Of a stretch of DNA of 57,915 bases, positions 1-9,135 are shown piece by piece. The DNA lies in contig NZ_JAFIFK010000052.1 of the NCBI RefSeq assembly GCF_020832045.1, positions 1 through 57,915 of the forward strand. The letters run 5' to 3'. Below the pieces are notes generated by a model. That model had not been told where the DNA came from. It was given only the letters and a program-made list of their open reading frames with translations, and did no database searches. The position numbers and the translations under genes were made by a program. Numbering within the stretch: position 1 is the first letter of the stretch; every line of letters starts with the position of its first letter. The DNA comes from Halomonas sp. Lineage in GTDB: Bacteria > Pseudomonadota > Gammaproteobacteria > Pseudomonadales > Halomonadaceae.

Positions 1-213
1 CACCCCGTGGCCCCCCGTCTTCTGTCCCGCGCACTCGGCGACGAGGGCGGCGTAGAAGTGCTGCCCGCCGTCGCTCAGCCCCACCCCCCCCCCCCCCCCG
101 GTGTGAGCGGCCGCGGCGGCGAACGCCCCCAGGCCGGAGACAAGGGCGACCGTCGCGGCCATCCAGCGCTTGGCGCCCAACGGCCTGAATAGTGATTGCT
201 CGAAAGTGTGCAT
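1..213 (-). CDS. Partial TRAP-type solute-binding protein (DctP-like), N-terminus only
   Basis: Reading the minus strand from the ATG at 213 gives a hydrophobic export signal (RWMAATVALVSGLGAFAAAA) after a short basic start. A glycine run follows, made by the poly-C tract at 84-99, and the frame then stays open to the window edge. The last residues (HFYAALVAECAGQKTGG) resemble the N-terminal stretch of TRAP DctP proteins, where a HPxxxAxxxFAEkVeekTgGrv-like segment follows the signal peptide. The gene lies downstream of the pentose dehydrogenase on the same strand, so a sugar or sugar-acid binding protein is plausible. The homopolymer makes the residues around it unreliable. The signal peptide is clear; the family call is tentative. 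Confidence 0.42.
   Translation of the reverse strand, partial: MHTFEQSLFRPLGAKRWMAATVALVSGLGAFAAAAAHTGGGGGVGLSDGGQHFYAALVAECAGQKTGGHGV
84..99. other. Run of 16 C at the window edge, probable sequencing or assembly artefact
   Basis: Sixteen consecutive C follow CCA and sit inside the truncated coding region at 1-213, where they encode five glycines just after a signal peptide. A similar C-rich stretch occurs at the right end (57691-57715), where comparison with the NasA family shows that the residues themselves are wrong. Loss of signal read as G on the opposite strand at contig ends is the likeliest cause. Confidence 0.6.
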
Positions 214-279
214 GGCGTGCTCCTTGTTGTGTTGTAAGCGGTTAAATGCACTTGTTTTTATCGGATTTCGTGGTGCGAC

Positions 280-1050
280 TCAGCCCCAGCCGCCATCCAC
301 AGCGAGTTCCTGACCGGTGATCGCGGCGCTCTCGGCGCTGGCCAGGAAGAGTACGGCCGGGGCGATGTGATGCGCCTCGAGACGTAGCTTCAGGCACTGG
401 TGGGCCAGGATCGACTCCGCCTCCTTCGGGCCGATCCACTTCTCCATTTGGCGCTCGGTCAGGATCGAGCCAGGCACCAGCGTATTGACGCGAATGTTGT
501 AGCGTCCGAGGTCGCGCGCCAGGCTGCGCGTGAGGCCATGCACCGCCGCCTTGGCGGTGACGTAGGCAGACAGCTCGGGAATGGCCATCTGCACGCTGAT
601 CGAACCGAAGTTGACGATCGTGCCACCACCGGCCTCGATCATCTGCTGCGCCGCCGCCTGGGCAGCGAAGAACATCGGCCTCAGGTTGAGTGACATACGC
701 TCGTCCCAGTAGGCGACATCGACATCCCGCCATGAATGCCGGTCGTCGTTGGCGGCGTTGTTGACCAGGGTATGGATCGGCCCCAGCTCGCGGCCTACCT
801 CAGCGATCGCGGCCTGCAGGGCTTCGATGTCACGGATGTCGCAATGACGATAGCGCGGCGCCCGTCCTGTCTCCGCCTGCAGCGACTCCACCAGCGCCTG
901 GCTGGCCGCATCGTCGATATCGACAAAGGCGACTCGAGCCCCCTGCAGGTGGAAAGCCCGGGTCAGCGCGGCCCCGATGCCGCTGCCGCCACCGGTGATG
1001 AAGACCACTCGCTCGTCGAGGCTGGGGTAACGCGCCGCGTCGTTGTTCAT
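280..1050 (-). CDS. SDR-family pentose 1-dehydrogenase (D-xylose dehydrogenase XylB-like)
   Basis: A 256-residue classical short-chain dehydrogenase. The nucleotide-binding motif GGGSGIG is at about residues 20-26, NNAAND at about 96-101, and the catalytic YVTAK at about 163-167. The VNNAANDDRH segment and YWDER...NLR closely match Caulobacter D-xylose 1-dehydrogenase (XylB), which oxidises the aldopentose to its lactone with NAD+. I infer D-xylose or L-arabinose as substrate from this resemblance and from the neighbouring pentonate dehydratases. The start at 1050 has a GGAG ribosome site. It is preceded by an inverted repeat at 1061-1083 that probably binds the divergent ROK regulator. A truncated TRAP binding protein follows on the same strand. 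Other SDR sugar dehydrogenases (galactose, fucose) cannot be excluded. Confidence 0.82.
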   Translation of the reverse strand: MNNDAARYPSLDERVVFITGGGSGIGAALTRAFHLQGARVAFVDIDDAASQALVESLQAETGRAPRYRHCDIRDIEALQAAIAEVGRELGPIHTLVNNAANDDRHSWRDVDVAYWDERMSLNLRPMFFAAQAAAQQMIEAGGGTIVNFGSISVQMAIPELSAYVTAKAAVHGLTRSLARDLGRYNIRVNTLVPGSILTERQMEKWIGPKEAESILAHQCLKLRLEAHHIAPAVLFLASAESAAITGQELAVDGGWG

Positions 1051-1060
1051 GCTTTCTCCA

Positions 1061-1083
1061 CTTAGTTTTTTCTATTTACTAAG
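1061..1083. promoter_or_regulatory. Candidate ROK/XylR-type operator (inverted repeat CTTAGT-N11-ACTAAG)
   Basis: A perfect 6+6 bp inverted repeat with an AT-rich 11-bp centre starts 11 bp upstream of the dehydrogenase start codon and overlaps its leader. The left half reads TTAGTTT, like the half-site of Bacillus XylR operators, and XylR is a ROK protein. A divergent ROK gene starts about 310 bp away. Two further inverted repeats, ATGAG-N13-CTCAT (1084-1106) and TCTCAT-N8-ATGAGA (1101-1120), lie in the same intergenic region. Binding is inferred, not shown. Confidence 0.55.
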
Positions 1084-1392
1084 ATGAGGATGAACAGCCC
1101 TCTCATGATCGACAATGAGACGTTAGTAGGAATCCCTCATTTTATTCATGTAGATCAATATGGATTCCATCATGAAGCGGCATGAGTCGACTCTTTTTCA
1201 GCGTGACCGACAACGTGCAATTCGTTTAGGCTTGTGACCAACTAGCGGCACTCGCTCCAGGAATGCCCCGGCGAAGCCCTCGCGCGCACCTCCGTCGACT
1301 GGCATTATCAGAACGCCACACTCAGGCGTCCGGCTTCTTTCGATATCCTCCGCTGCGCCCCCGGCATGCGGACTGCAAGGCCTCGTTCATCT

Positions 1393-2598
1393 ATGTCAAC
1401 CAGCTATCAGCAGCAGCACAAGGCGGGCGACCTCCACTTTCTCAAGCGGCTCAATCGCAGCGCCATCCTCGAACTGGTGCGCCGCACTCCGGGCCTAACC
1501 CGCGCCGACATCGCCACCCAGGCGCAGTTGACCAAGGCCACCGTGGGCGCCGGCGTGCAGTCGCTACTGCACCAGGGCTGGCTGCGCGAAGGCGAGTTAC
1601 AGAAGAGCAGCGGCGGCCGCCCGGGCCGCGCTCTCCACCTCAACGAGGAGCGCCACGTTCTGTTCGGCGCCGAGGTGGGTGTGCACGGCCTGCGTTTGGT
1701 GGCCTGCGCCCTCTCAGGCCGGGTGCTCGAATCACACCACGAGCACATCGTTCCCACCACGCCGGAGGCCACTGCCGAACTGCTTGCCGAACTGCTGCAG
1801 GGGCTGATGCGTGCGCATATGAGCGATGAACGACGCTGCCTGGGACTGGGGGTTGCGCTGCCCGGCCCCATCGCACCCGGCAAGCCCGTGCTGCGCCTGG
1901 CCCCCAACCTTGGCTGGCGCGACATCCGCTTCCTCGACCTGCTGCGCCCTCACCTCTCGCGATTGGAAGGTACCTGGCTGATGGACAATGAGGCCAAGGC
2001 AGCCGCTTTCGGTGAGCTTTACTTCCGCACCGGTAACATCCCCGAATCGCTGGTGTACGTCAGCGCCGGTACCGGGATAGGCAGCGGCATGGTCGAAGGC
2101 AGCCACCTGCCGCTGGTCGCCCGGGGCATCCACGGGCTGGCCGGTGAGATCGGCCACACCGTGCTGCAGCCCGGTGGTCTCTACTGTCACTGCGGTAACC
2201 GCGGCTGTGCCGAGACCCTGGTCAGCGGTTGGTCGATTCGCGCCGCCCTGGGCATCGCCGAGGAGGAGGATCTCATCGAGACCCTGCTGCCGCGCCTGCA
2301 CGAGCCTGACGTACAGGTTACGCTGCGCCGGGCCGGCGAGGCGCTGGGTATCCTGCTGCTGAACCTGCACCACACGCAGAACCCCTCCGAGATCGTACTC
2401 GGCGGTTCACTGACCCAGCTTGGCGCCCCGCTGCTGGACCCTGCCCTCGACTACTTCAAGGCCAACCAGAGCCGACTGCTCGGTACGACCCAGCGGGTTC
2501 CGCTGCGAGTGATCCAGGACTCCACCTTCGTCGCCGCCCGCGGCGCGGCAGCACAGGTCCTGGCCAGCATCATCCACGGCCCCAACGAGCTGAGCTAG
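1393..2598 (+). CDS. ROK-family transcriptional regulator (XylR/NagC type)
   Basis: About 400 residues. An N-terminal winged helix ([12 protein letters not shown]...[24 protein letters not shown]) is followed by a ROK sugar-kinase-like fold with the phosphate motif (SAGTGIGSG), the EIGHT motif ([11 protein letters not shown]) and the zinc-site pattern [10 protein letters not shown]. These are typical of ROK repressors that sense sugars. I placed the start at 1393 because the helix-turn-helix follows directly; an in-frame ATG at 1366 would add nine residues, and neither has a strong ribosome site. It is divergent from the XylB-like dehydrogenase and likely represses that operon in the absence of a pentose through the 1061-1083 repeat. 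The inducer is not known from sequence. Confidence 0.85.
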   Translation: MSTSYQQQHKAGDLHFLKRLNRSAILELVRRTPGLTRADIATQAQLTKATVGAGVQSLLHQGWLREGELQKSSGGRPGRALHLNEERHVLFGAEVGVHGLRLVACALSGRVLESHHEHIVPTTPEATAELLAELLQGLMRAHMSDERRCLGLGVALPGPIAPGKPVLRLAPNLGWRDIRFLDLLRPHLSRLEGTWLMDNEAKAAAFGELYFRTGNIPESLVYVSAGTGIGSGMVEGSHLPLVARGIHGLAGEIGHTVLQPGGLYCHCGNRGCAETLVSGWSIRAALGIAEEEDLIETLLPRLHEPDVQVTLRRAGEALGILLLNLHHTQNPSEIVLGGSLTQLGAPLLDPALDYFKANQSRLLGTTQRVPLRVIQDSTFVAARGAAAQVLASIIHGPNELS

Positions 2599-2668
2599 GC
2601 GCCGTTCTAGCCTTCAGCGGCAACCACGCCCTCCCCTGACCTGACAAGCAGCGCCAGTAACAGTCCGA

Positions 2669-4414
2669 TCAGTGCGAGTGCCTAGGCACCTCTGCGCCAC
2701 GACAACCGACCAGGAAGTCGAAGTCGCAGCCCTCGTCGGCCTGCAGCACATGCTCGATATAGAGCTGGCGGTATCCGCCATCGCTGGCGATACGCCGCGA
2801 GGTCGCGGTAGGGTCGCTTTGGGCCAGTCGTGCCTCGAGTTCGGCATCGTCGATCTCCAGGTGCAGTCGCCCAGACTGACAATCGAGCTCGATCCAGTCG
2901 CCGTCGCGCACGGCGGCTAGCGGACCGCCGGCGGCCGACTCGGGAGCCACATGCAGCACCACCGTGCCGTAGGCGGTGCCGCTCATACGCGCATCGGAGA
3001 TGCGCACCATGTCGGTGACGCCCTGCTCAAGCAGCTTTGCGGGCAGCCCCATGTTGCCGACTTCCGCCATGCCGTGATAACCGCGCGGGCCGCAATTCTT
3101 CATCACCAGGATGCTGTCGGCGGTAACGTCGAGGTCGGGGGCGTTGATGCGCGCCTTATAGTCGTCGAAATTCTCGAACACCACGGCCTGGCCGCGGTGG
3201 GCCATCAGTTCGGGGGTCGCCGCCGAGGGCTTGAGCACCGCGCCCTGGGGCGCCAAGTTGCCGCGCAGCACGCACATGCCGCCATCCTCGCGCAGCGGCT
3301 TATCCCAGGGGCGGATCACCTCGTCGTTGTAGAGCGGCGCGTCCTTGACGTTGTCCCACAGGCTCTTGCCATTGACCGTCAGGGCGTCCCTATGGGGCAG
3401 GCGCTCGGCCTCGCCGAGGCGCTTGAGCACCGCCGGCAGGCCGCCGGCGTAGTAGAACTCCTCCATCAGGAAGCGCCCCGAGGGTTGCAGATCGACCAGG
3501 GTCGGCGTGCCTCGGCCGATGCGCGTCCAGTCGTCCAGCGGCAGGTCGACGCCAATCCTCCCGGCGATCGCCTTGAGGTGGATCACCGCATTGGTCGAGC
3601 CACCGATCACGGCGTTGGTGCGGATGGCATTCTCGAAGGCCTCGCGGGTCAGTATCTTCGACAGCTTGAGGTCCTCGTCGACCATCTCGACGATGCGATT
3701 TCCGGACAGGTGCGCCAGCACGTAGCGCCGCGAGTCCACCGCCGGAATCGCCGCATTGTGCGGCAATGAGGTGCCCAGCGCCTCGGCCATGCAGGCCATG
3801 GTCGAGGCGGTGCCCATGGTGTTGCAGGTGCCCGCCGAACGCGACATGCCGGCCTCGGCGGCCATGAAGTCGTGCAGTGAGATGGTCCCCGCCTTGACCT
3901 GTTCGGAGAGCTGCCAGACCACGGTGCCGGAGCCGATGTCCTTGCCCTCATGCTTGCCGTTGAGCATCGGCCCGCCGCTCACCACGATGGTCGGAATGTC
4001 ACAGCTGGCCGCCCCCATCAGCAGCGCCGGAGTGGTCTTATCGCAGCCCACCAGCAGCACCACGGCATCGAGGGGATTGCCGCGGATCGCCTCCTCGACA
4101 TCCATGCTCGCCAGGTTGCGGGTGAACATCGCCGTCGGTCGCAACAGCGATTCGCCGTTGGAGAATACCGGGAACTCCAGCGGATAGCCGCCGGCCTCCA
4201 GCACCCCCTTCTTGACGTGTTCGGCGAGCTTGCGGAAGTGAGCATTGCACGGCGTCAGCTCCGACCAGGTGTTGCAGATGCCGATGATCGGCTTGCCCTG
4301 GAACTCGTGGTCGGGGATGCCCTGGTTCTTCATCCAGCTGCGGTACATGAAGCCGTTCTTGTCGGCGGTGCCGAACCATTGGGCAGAACGCAACGGACGC
4401 TGGCGATCGGTCAT
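2669..4414 (-). CDS. L-arabonate dehydratase (IlvD/Edd family)
   Basis: A 581-residue dihydroxyacid/aldonic-acid dehydratase. Cluster-binding cysteines are visible in GICNTW (about 47), VGCDKTTP (about 124) and [10 protein letters not shown] (about 197). The C-terminal MSGTAYGTVVLH segment carries the base region. The sequence closely resembles L-arabonate dehydratases of Rhizobium and Azospirillum (WLKNQG, [21 protein letters not shown]), which convert L-arabonate to L-2-keto-3-deoxyarabonate. It begins 23 bp after the araH stop, so it is the last gene of an araFGH-dehydratase operon, which supports the arabinose assignment. The convergent ROK gene ends 70 bp beyond its stop. Confidence 0.88.
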   Translation of the reverse strand: MTDRQRPLRSAQWFGTADKNGFMYRSWMKNQGIPDHEFQGKPIIGICNTWSELTPCNAHFRKLAEHVKKGVLEAGGYPLEFPVFSNGESLLRPTAMFTRNLASMDVEEAIRGNPLDAVVLLVGCDKTTPALLMGAASCDIPTIVVSGGPMLNGKHEGKDIGSGTVVWQLSEQVKAGTISLHDFMAAEAGMSRSAGTCNTMGTASTMACMAEALGTSLPHNAAIPAVDSRRYVLAHLSGNRIVEMVDEDLKLSKILTREAFENAIRTNAVIGGSTNAVIHLKAIAGRIGVDLPLDDWTRIGRGTPTLVDLQPSGRFLMEEFYYAGGLPAVLKRLGEAERLPHRDALTVNGKSLWDNVKDAPLYNDEVIRPWDKPLREDGGMCVLRGNLAPQGAVLKPSAATPELMAHRGQAVVFENFDDYKARINAPDLDVTADSILVMKNCGPRGYHGMAEVGNMGLPAKLLEQGVTDMVRISDARMSGTAYGTVVLHVAPESAAGGPLAAVRDGDWIELDCQSGRLHLEIDDAELEARLAQSDPTATSRRIASDGGYRQLYIEHVLQADEGCDFDFLVGCRGAEVPRHSH

Positions 4415-4437
4415 GGGAGAGTCTCCGGTGATGGGGG

Positions 4438-5457
4438 TCAGGCGCGCTGGCGACGGGTCTGCTTCCAGCGGTCGAACATCACCGCCAGCAGCAGGATGGC
4501 GCCACGCACCAGGTACTGGTAGAAGGTCGGCACATTGAGCAGCCCCATGGCGTTTTGTACGCAGCCCATGATCAGCACCCCGACCACCACGCCGGTGATG
4601 GTGGCAACGCCGCCGGACAGCGCCACCCCGCCCAGCACGCAGGCAGAGATCACCGCCAGTTCCAGGCCCATGGAGGTATTGGGATCGCCGAGCCCCATGC
4701 GCGAGGCCAGCAGCACGCCGACGATGCCGGCCACCACCCCCTGCAGGCCGAACACGATGATCTTGAGCCTGCGCACATTGACCCCGGCCAGGGCCGCCGC
4801 TTCCGAGTTGCCACCGGTCGCCAGCACATTGCGGCCGAAGGCGGTCATGTTGAGCACCACGCCAAAGATCACGAAGCAGGCGAGCATGGTCCAGACCGGC
4901 AGCGTCAAACCGAGGAAGGAGGCGCTGCCCAGTTCGAAGAAACCCGGCACGGTGATCATCACCGCGTCACCGCCGGAGGTGATGTAGGCCAGGCCACGCA
5001 CGAACTCCATCGCCGCCAGAGTGGCAATCAGCGAGTTGATGCCGAACTTGGCGATCACCAGGCCGTTGAATACCCCCACCGCGGCGCCGGCGGTGATGCC
5101 ACCCATCACGCCGATGAACACGCTGCCGGAGGTCGAGGTGACGACCGCCGCCACCACCCCGGCGAAGGCCACCGTCGAGGCCACCGATAGGTCGACCTCG
5201 CCCAGCGCCAGTACCAGCATCATGGTGGTGGCGAGACTGCCGATCAGGGTGATCGAGAGCAGCAGCCCGACCATGTTGCGGCCGGTGAGAAAGTCGGGGA
5301 TGAACACCGCCAGGGCCACGAACAGCAGCAGGAAAATGGCGATCAGACCCGACGTATCGAGCAGCGTACGCAGCGGCTTGATCAACCCCTGACGCCCTAC
5401 CGGGCGCTCCGCCAGAGTCCCCCCGGTGGCTTGCCCCACTTTATTGGTTGTCATCAC
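4438..5457 (-). CDS. araH: L-arabinose ABC transporter permease AraH
   Basis: A 339-residue inner-membrane permease of the carbohydrate uptake type 2 (RbsC/XylH/AraH) family. It has about ten hydrophobic segments and the family signature around GVVAGIVGVLLASRMGLGDP...LELAVISACVLGGVALSGG. It would form the channel through which the AraF-bound sugar is moved by AraG. It lies 24 bp downstream of araG and is followed closely by the arabonate dehydratase on the same strand. The AraH label rests mainly on its partners, because permeases of this family are similar to each other. Confidence 0.87.
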   Translation of the reverse strand: MMTTNKVGQATGGTLAERPVGRQGLIKPLRTLLDTSGLIAIFLLLFVALAVFIPDFLTGRNMVGLLLSITLIGSLATTMMLVLALGEVDLSVASTVAFAGVVAAVVTSTSGSVFIGVMGGITAGAAVGVFNGLVIAKFGINSLIATLAAMEFVRGLAYITSGGDAVMITVPGFFELGSASFLGLTLPVWTMLACFVIFGVVLNMTAFGRNVLATGGNSEAAALAGVNVRRLKIIVFGLQGVVAGIVGVLLASRMGLGDPNTSMGLELAVISACVLGGVALSGGVATITGVVVGVLIMGCVQNAMGLLNVPTFYQYLVRGAILLLAVMFDRWKQTRRQRA

Positions 5458-5481
5458 GTCGATTCCTGAAAGGGTTACTGA

Positions 5482-6975
5482 TCAGGCTGGCAGCGCCAAC
5501 CCCAGAAGACGTTCGGGCGTGGCCTCGTCCCGCGCCACCACCTCGACCAGCACGCCATCGCGCATTACCGCGATGCGATCGCAGATCGAGCTGACCTCGG
5601 CCAGATCGCTTGAGATCACCACCACGCTCTTGCCCTGCTCGGCCAGGTCGTAGAGCAGGGTGTAGATATCCCGCCGAGCCCCCACATCGATGCCGCGGGT
5701 CGGTTCATCCATCACGAACAGGTCAATCTCTTCGGCCAGCCAGCGGGCCAGGATGACTTTCTGCTGGTTGCCCCCCGACAGGGTGCCGATGGCGGTGCGA
5801 GGTCCGGGCGTCTTGACGCTCAGTCGGCGGATGTACTCTTCGGCGGTGGCGCGCTCGCGGCGCGGATGGCGAAACACCCCCCAGCGCGTAAAGAAGCGAC
5901 GACAGCTGATGTTGAGGTTGTCGGCCACGCTGGCGATGGGAAAAATGCCCTGGGACTTGCGATCCTCCGGACACATGGCGATGCCTGCACGTATCGCCTC
6001 GGCGGGGCTCTTGAAGCGTCGCGCTTCGCCGTTGAAGCGCACCAGCCCGGCTGTCGGCACCTCGACACCGCACACCAGCCGCAGCAGTTCACTGCGCCCG
6101 GCCCCGACCAGGCCGAACAAGCCGAACACCTCGCCACGCTTGACCGCGAAGCTCACCGGCGCCTTGACGCCGCGACCCTCAATGGCGTCCACCTCCAGCA
6201 CCACCTCGCCCTGGTGGCGGGGGCGGTAGCCATAGACGTCCTCGATATCGCGGCCAACCATTTCACTGACCAGGGTGTCGTGATCGAGGCTGGACATGTC
6301 CTCATGGGTACGGATGTGCCGGCCGTCGCGGAAGATGGTCACCGCATCGCACATCTGGAACACCTCCTCCATGCGATGGGTGACGTAGAGCACCACCCGC
6401 CCCTCGTCGCGCAGGCGTTTGACGATGCGCTTGAGCTGTCGCGTCTCCTGCACCGACAGGCTGCTGGTGGGCTCGTCGAAGGCGATGATCCGGGCATCAC
6501 GCAGCAGGGCACGGCCGATCTCGATCATCTGCTGCTGGCCGATGGAGAGGTCGCGGACCTTGGTCGAGGGATGAATATCGCCCTCGCCGAGATCGGCAAG
6601 GATTGCCAGCGCCCGCTCACGCAGCTGGCGGCGCTTGATGAAGCCATTGCGGGTGGGGAGCTGGCCCAGCAGCAGGTTCTCGGCCACCGTCATGTTCGGT
6701 GACAGGGTCAGCTCCTGATAGATGATGGCGATCCCCTGTGCCAGCGCCTCGCGGGCATTGGCGAAGACATGGCGCTGGCCGTCGATCCACAGGGCACCCT
6801 CGGTCACCTTATTAATGCCGCTGAGTACCTTAAGCAGCGTCGACTTGCCGGCGCCGTTCTCACCCATCAAGGCGTGCACCTGGCCGGCGTGGGCGCCGAA
6901 GCTAACGCCATCCAGGGCGCGCACGCCGGGAAACACGACGCTGATGGTGTCGAAGCGAAGAAAAGGGTCAGACAT
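5482..6975 (-). CDS. araG: L-arabinose ABC transporter ATP-binding protein AraG
   Basis: A tandem-ABC ATPase of about 497 residues. The N-terminal cassette has Walker [10 protein letters not shown], signature LSIGQQQ and Walker [13 protein letters not shown]. The C-terminal cassette has a degenerate Walker A region (GLVGAGRSE), a second signature LSGGNQQK and [13 protein letters not shown]. This is the standard layout of RbsA/XylG/AraG proteins. The frame is open upstream to 7068, but that would overlap araF. The ATG at 6975 gives MSDPFLRFD and has a good GGAGAG ribosome site, so I chose it. A GC-rich hairpin separates it from araF, which may allow the binding protein to be made in excess. 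Confidence 0.9.
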   Translation of the reverse strand: MSDPFLRFDTISVVFPGVRALDGVSFGAHAGQVHALMGENGAGKSTLLKVLSGINKVTEGALWIDGQRHVFANAREALAQGIAIIYQELTLSPNMTVAENLLLGQLPTRNGFIKRRQLRERALAILADLGEGDIHPSTKVRDLSIGQQQMIEIGRALLRDARIIAFDEPTSSLSVQETRQLKRIVKRLRDEGRVVLYVTHRMEEVFQMCDAVTIFRDGRHIRTHEDMSSLDHDTLVSEMVGRDIEDVYGYRPRHQGEVVLEVDAIEGRGVKAPVSFAVKRGEVFGLFGLVGAGRSELLRLVCGVEVPTAGLVRFNGEARRFKSPAEAIRAGIAMCPEDRKSQGIFPIASVADNLNISCRRFFTRWGVFRHPRRERATAEEYIRRLSVKTPGPRTAIGTLSGGNQQKVILARWLAEEIDLFVMDEPTRGIDVGARRDIYTLLYDLAEQGKSVVVISSDLAEVSSICDRIAVMRDGVLVEVVARDEATPERLLGLALPA

Positions 6976-7001
6976 GGCAGAGCTCTCCACAGGGGTCTTA
7001 T

Positions 7002-7021
7002 CCCGGGCCATGCGGCCCGGG
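7002..7021 (-). other. araF-araG intergenic mRNA hairpin
   Basis: A perfect 8-bp stem (CCCGGGCC / GGCCCGGG) with a 4-nt loop lies between the araF stop and the araG ribosome site. There is no U-tract. Such hairpins after binding-protein genes commonly protect the upstream mRNA segment and lower expression of the downstream ATPase; that role is inferred here. Confidence 0.6.
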
Positions 7022-7027
7022 GTGACC

Positions 7028-8020
7028 TCAGAGACCAAGTTCCTGGCGTACGTCCTGCCAGTTGTCACGGGTCATCAGGGTGCCGGAGGTCTCGGTGTTG
7101 GCCGGTGGCTCCTCGCCCTCGGAGATCCAGCGATAGAGGTCTTCTGCGGTCTGGCGACCGTGCATGGTGGAGCTGACCGCCACAGTGCCGTGGAAGCCGG
7201 TGGGATTGCTGCGGGAGAACTCGGCGAACGCCGCGCCGGAGCCGTTGATGCCGACACCGATCACGTTTTCGGCGGACAGGCCATACTGCTCGGTGGCACG
7301 TACCCCACCAAGGACGCTCTCTTCGTTGAGCGCATAGATGATCCAGTGCTCGAAGTTACCGCGCTGGGAGAGCACCGGCGAGGCGGCCGAGAAGGCACCG
7401 CTGGTGTCGGTACTCTGCTGGGGGGCATCGAAGATATTTTCCTCGGGGAAGCCCCAATCGAGTAGCGCCTGGGTGGCACCATTGGTGCGCTCCACCGCCG
7501 TGGGCAGCTCATTGTTGGTGATGCGTAGGGCACCGACCTCCTGTGGGTTCCAGCCACGCGCCTCCATCTCGGCGGCGATCGCCTCGCCGACCTGCAGGCC
7601 GATCTTGCTGCCGGACATCCCCAGGTGGGGCACGCCCTCCATCGGCTCGCCACTGGAGTTGACGAACTGATCGTCCACCGTGATCACTTTCATACCGTAT
7701 TGATTGGCACGATTCATGATCGCAGGCCCCAGTCGCACGTCCGGTGGGCAGATGACGAAGCCCTGGGCGCCCTGGGAGTAGAGATTGTCGATGGCGCTGA
7801 GCACCTCCTGCCCGTCCCGCCCCCCCAGACGTATCACGCGAAAGCCAAGCTCTTCACCGCGCTCAGTGGCGGCTCGCTGCTCATTGATGAACCAGGCCTG
7901 TTCGGGCTGTTTGACGATGAAGCCTATACGTACGTCATCCTGCGCCTGGGCGCTGCCCAGCGCGGTCAGCATGACGGCACTGCCGAGAACCAGACGGGTG
8001 AGTATTGTGCTGATTGGCAT
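7028..8020 (-). CDS. araF: L-arabinose-binding periplasmic protein AraF
   Basis: A 330-residue periplasmic binding protein with a signal peptide (cleavage likely after GSAQA, about residue 26). The mature start [15 protein letters not shown], then [42 protein letters not shown] and GVGINGSGA line up segment by segment with E. coli AraF. This fixes the family as the arabinose/galactose-type binder rather than ribose or xylose. It is the first gene of the operon and starts about 160 bp from the divergent LysR gene. Some arabinose binders also take D-galactose or D-fucose, so the ligand range is open. Confidence 0.92.
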   Translation of the reverse strand: MPISTILTRLVLGSAVMLTALGSAQAQDDVRIGFIVKQPEQAWFINEQRAATERGEELGFRVIRLGGRDGQEVLSAIDNLYSQGAQGFVICPPDVRLGPAIMNRANQYGMKVITVDDQFVNSSGEPMEGVPHLGMSGSKIGLQVGEAIAAEMEARGWNPQEVGALRITNNELPTAVERTNGATQALLDWGFPEENIFDAPQQSTDTSGAFSAASPVLSQRGNFEHWIIYALNEESVLGGVRATEQYGLSAENVIGVGINGSGAAFAEFSRSNPTGFHGTVAVSSTMHGRQTAEDLYRWISEGEEPPANTETSGTLMTRDNWQDVRQELGL

Positions 8021-8041
8021 GTCCCTCTCCTGGAAACGTTG

Positions 8042-8156
8042 TTGTTATTGAAGATGGCGGCACATGGAGTTCGCCAAATGCCGTACCACGATAGACAGGC
8101 GCTCAATAACAAACCAATATGCAAAAACGGCACTATTGATATCTATTTTGTTATTG
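8042..8156. promoter_or_regulatory. araF/LysR divergent control region with three TTGTTATTG motifs
   Basis: The nonamer TTGTTATTG occurs at 8042-8050 and 8148-8156, and its exact reverse complement CAATAACAA at 8104-8112. The last two form an inverted repeat about 35 bp apart, between divergent genes. The spacing suits DNA looping or a multimeric regulator, most simply the adjacent LysR protein. The region is AT-rich compared with its neighbours and must hold both promoters. I could not fix -35/-10 boxes with confidence. Confidence 0.55.
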
Positions 8157-8178
8157 CTATACGTGAAGGACAGACGCC

Positions 8179-9135
8179 ATGGGTATGCTCGACGAAAATT
8201 GGTTTCTACGTGTGCGACTAAAGTTTCGTCATCTCCAGCTGCTTCTCGCACTCGACGAGATGCGCAACCTGCACCGTGCCGCCGCAATGATCGACATGAG
8301 CCAGCCCGCTGCATCAAAATTGCTCGGTGATCTGGAAGCCCATCTTGGTATACGACTGTTCGAGCGGCATGCCCGGGGCCTGGCCCCGAACTGGTATGGG
8401 GAGGTGATGATTCGCCATGCTCATAGCATGCTCTCGGAGCTGCGTCAGACCGGGGAAGAATTGAATGCGCTACAGGCAGGCAATACCGGAACGGTGGCGG
8501 TAGGAACGGTCATGGCACCGGCGGTGACGTTGCTCACCAGTGCTATCGAACAAGTCCACCGGGACCACCCAGGGCTGAAGATCAGCGTCGATGTGGATGT
8601 CAGCAAGGCATTGGTTCCGCGTCTACTGGACGGCGAGCTGGACTTCGCCATCACGCGCATTCCAGCCGGCTTCAACGCCGAGCGCTTCGTCTTCGAGGAG
8701 ATTGGTGAGGAGGAACTGTGCTTCGTGTGTCGCGAGGGGCATCCATTGATGGGACAGCCGTCATTGCATCTGGCGGATATGGCCGTGTATCCCTGGTCGC
8801 TGCAGCCTCCCGGCGCACTGATGCGCCAGCGAGTCGACAGCCTGTTCCTGTACCATCAGGTGGCTCCCCCACGCCAGATCGTCGATACATCGGACGTATT
8901 GCTATCGCTGGCGCTGGTCGATAAATCGGACACCATTACCGTCACCACGCGGGAAACCGCCGATCTGCTCTGTACACCGCAGCGCTTTCACCTGCTACCG
9001 TTCAGCGAAACGCTGAGCGTCCAGCCGTATGGGTTGGTGAGCCTGCGCCACCAGCGGTTGTCACCCGGCGCCGCTGCATTGATGACATCCTTGCGCGAGT
9101 TCATCGCGCTACGGAGCCAACCGGCGACTCAATGA
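8179..9135 (+). CDS. LysR-family regulator, GbpR-like (sugar uptake control)
   Basis: A 318-residue LysR-type regulator. The N-terminal winged helix is FRHLQLLLALDEMRNLHRAAAMIDMSQPAASKLLGDLEAHLG at about residues 16-57, followed by a co-inducer domain. The AAAxxxxSQPAxSKxLxxLExxLG pattern and the start MGMLDENWFLRVRLKFRHLQL resemble GbpR, which controls ChvE/Ggu sugar uptake in Agrobacterium and Azospirillum. It is divergent from araF and so probably activates or represses araFGH in response to arabinose or a pathway intermediate. Its 3' end overlaps the convergent Gfo/Idh gene by 35 bp. Confidence 0.85.
   Translation: MGMLDENWFLRVRLKFRHLQLLLALDEMRNLHRAAAMIDMSQPAASKLLGDLEAHLGIRLFERHARGLAPNWYGEVMIRHAHSMLSELRQTGEELNALQAGNTGTVAVGTVMAPAVTLLTSAIEQVHRDHPGLKISVDVDVSKALVPRLLDGELDFAITRIPAGFNAERFVFEEIGEEELCFVCREGHPLMGQPSLHLADMAVYPWSLQPPGALMRQRVDSLFLYHQVAPPRQIVDTSDVLLSLALVDKSDTITVTTRETADLLCTPQRFHLLPFSETLSVQPYGLVSLRHQRLSPGAAALMTSLREFIALRSQPATQ

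Noticed and set aside
84..99. Poly-C tract as a phase-variation switch
   Set aside because: It lies at the window edge and a matching C-rich stretch at the other end demonstrably corrupts a conserved protein, so an artefact is more likely.
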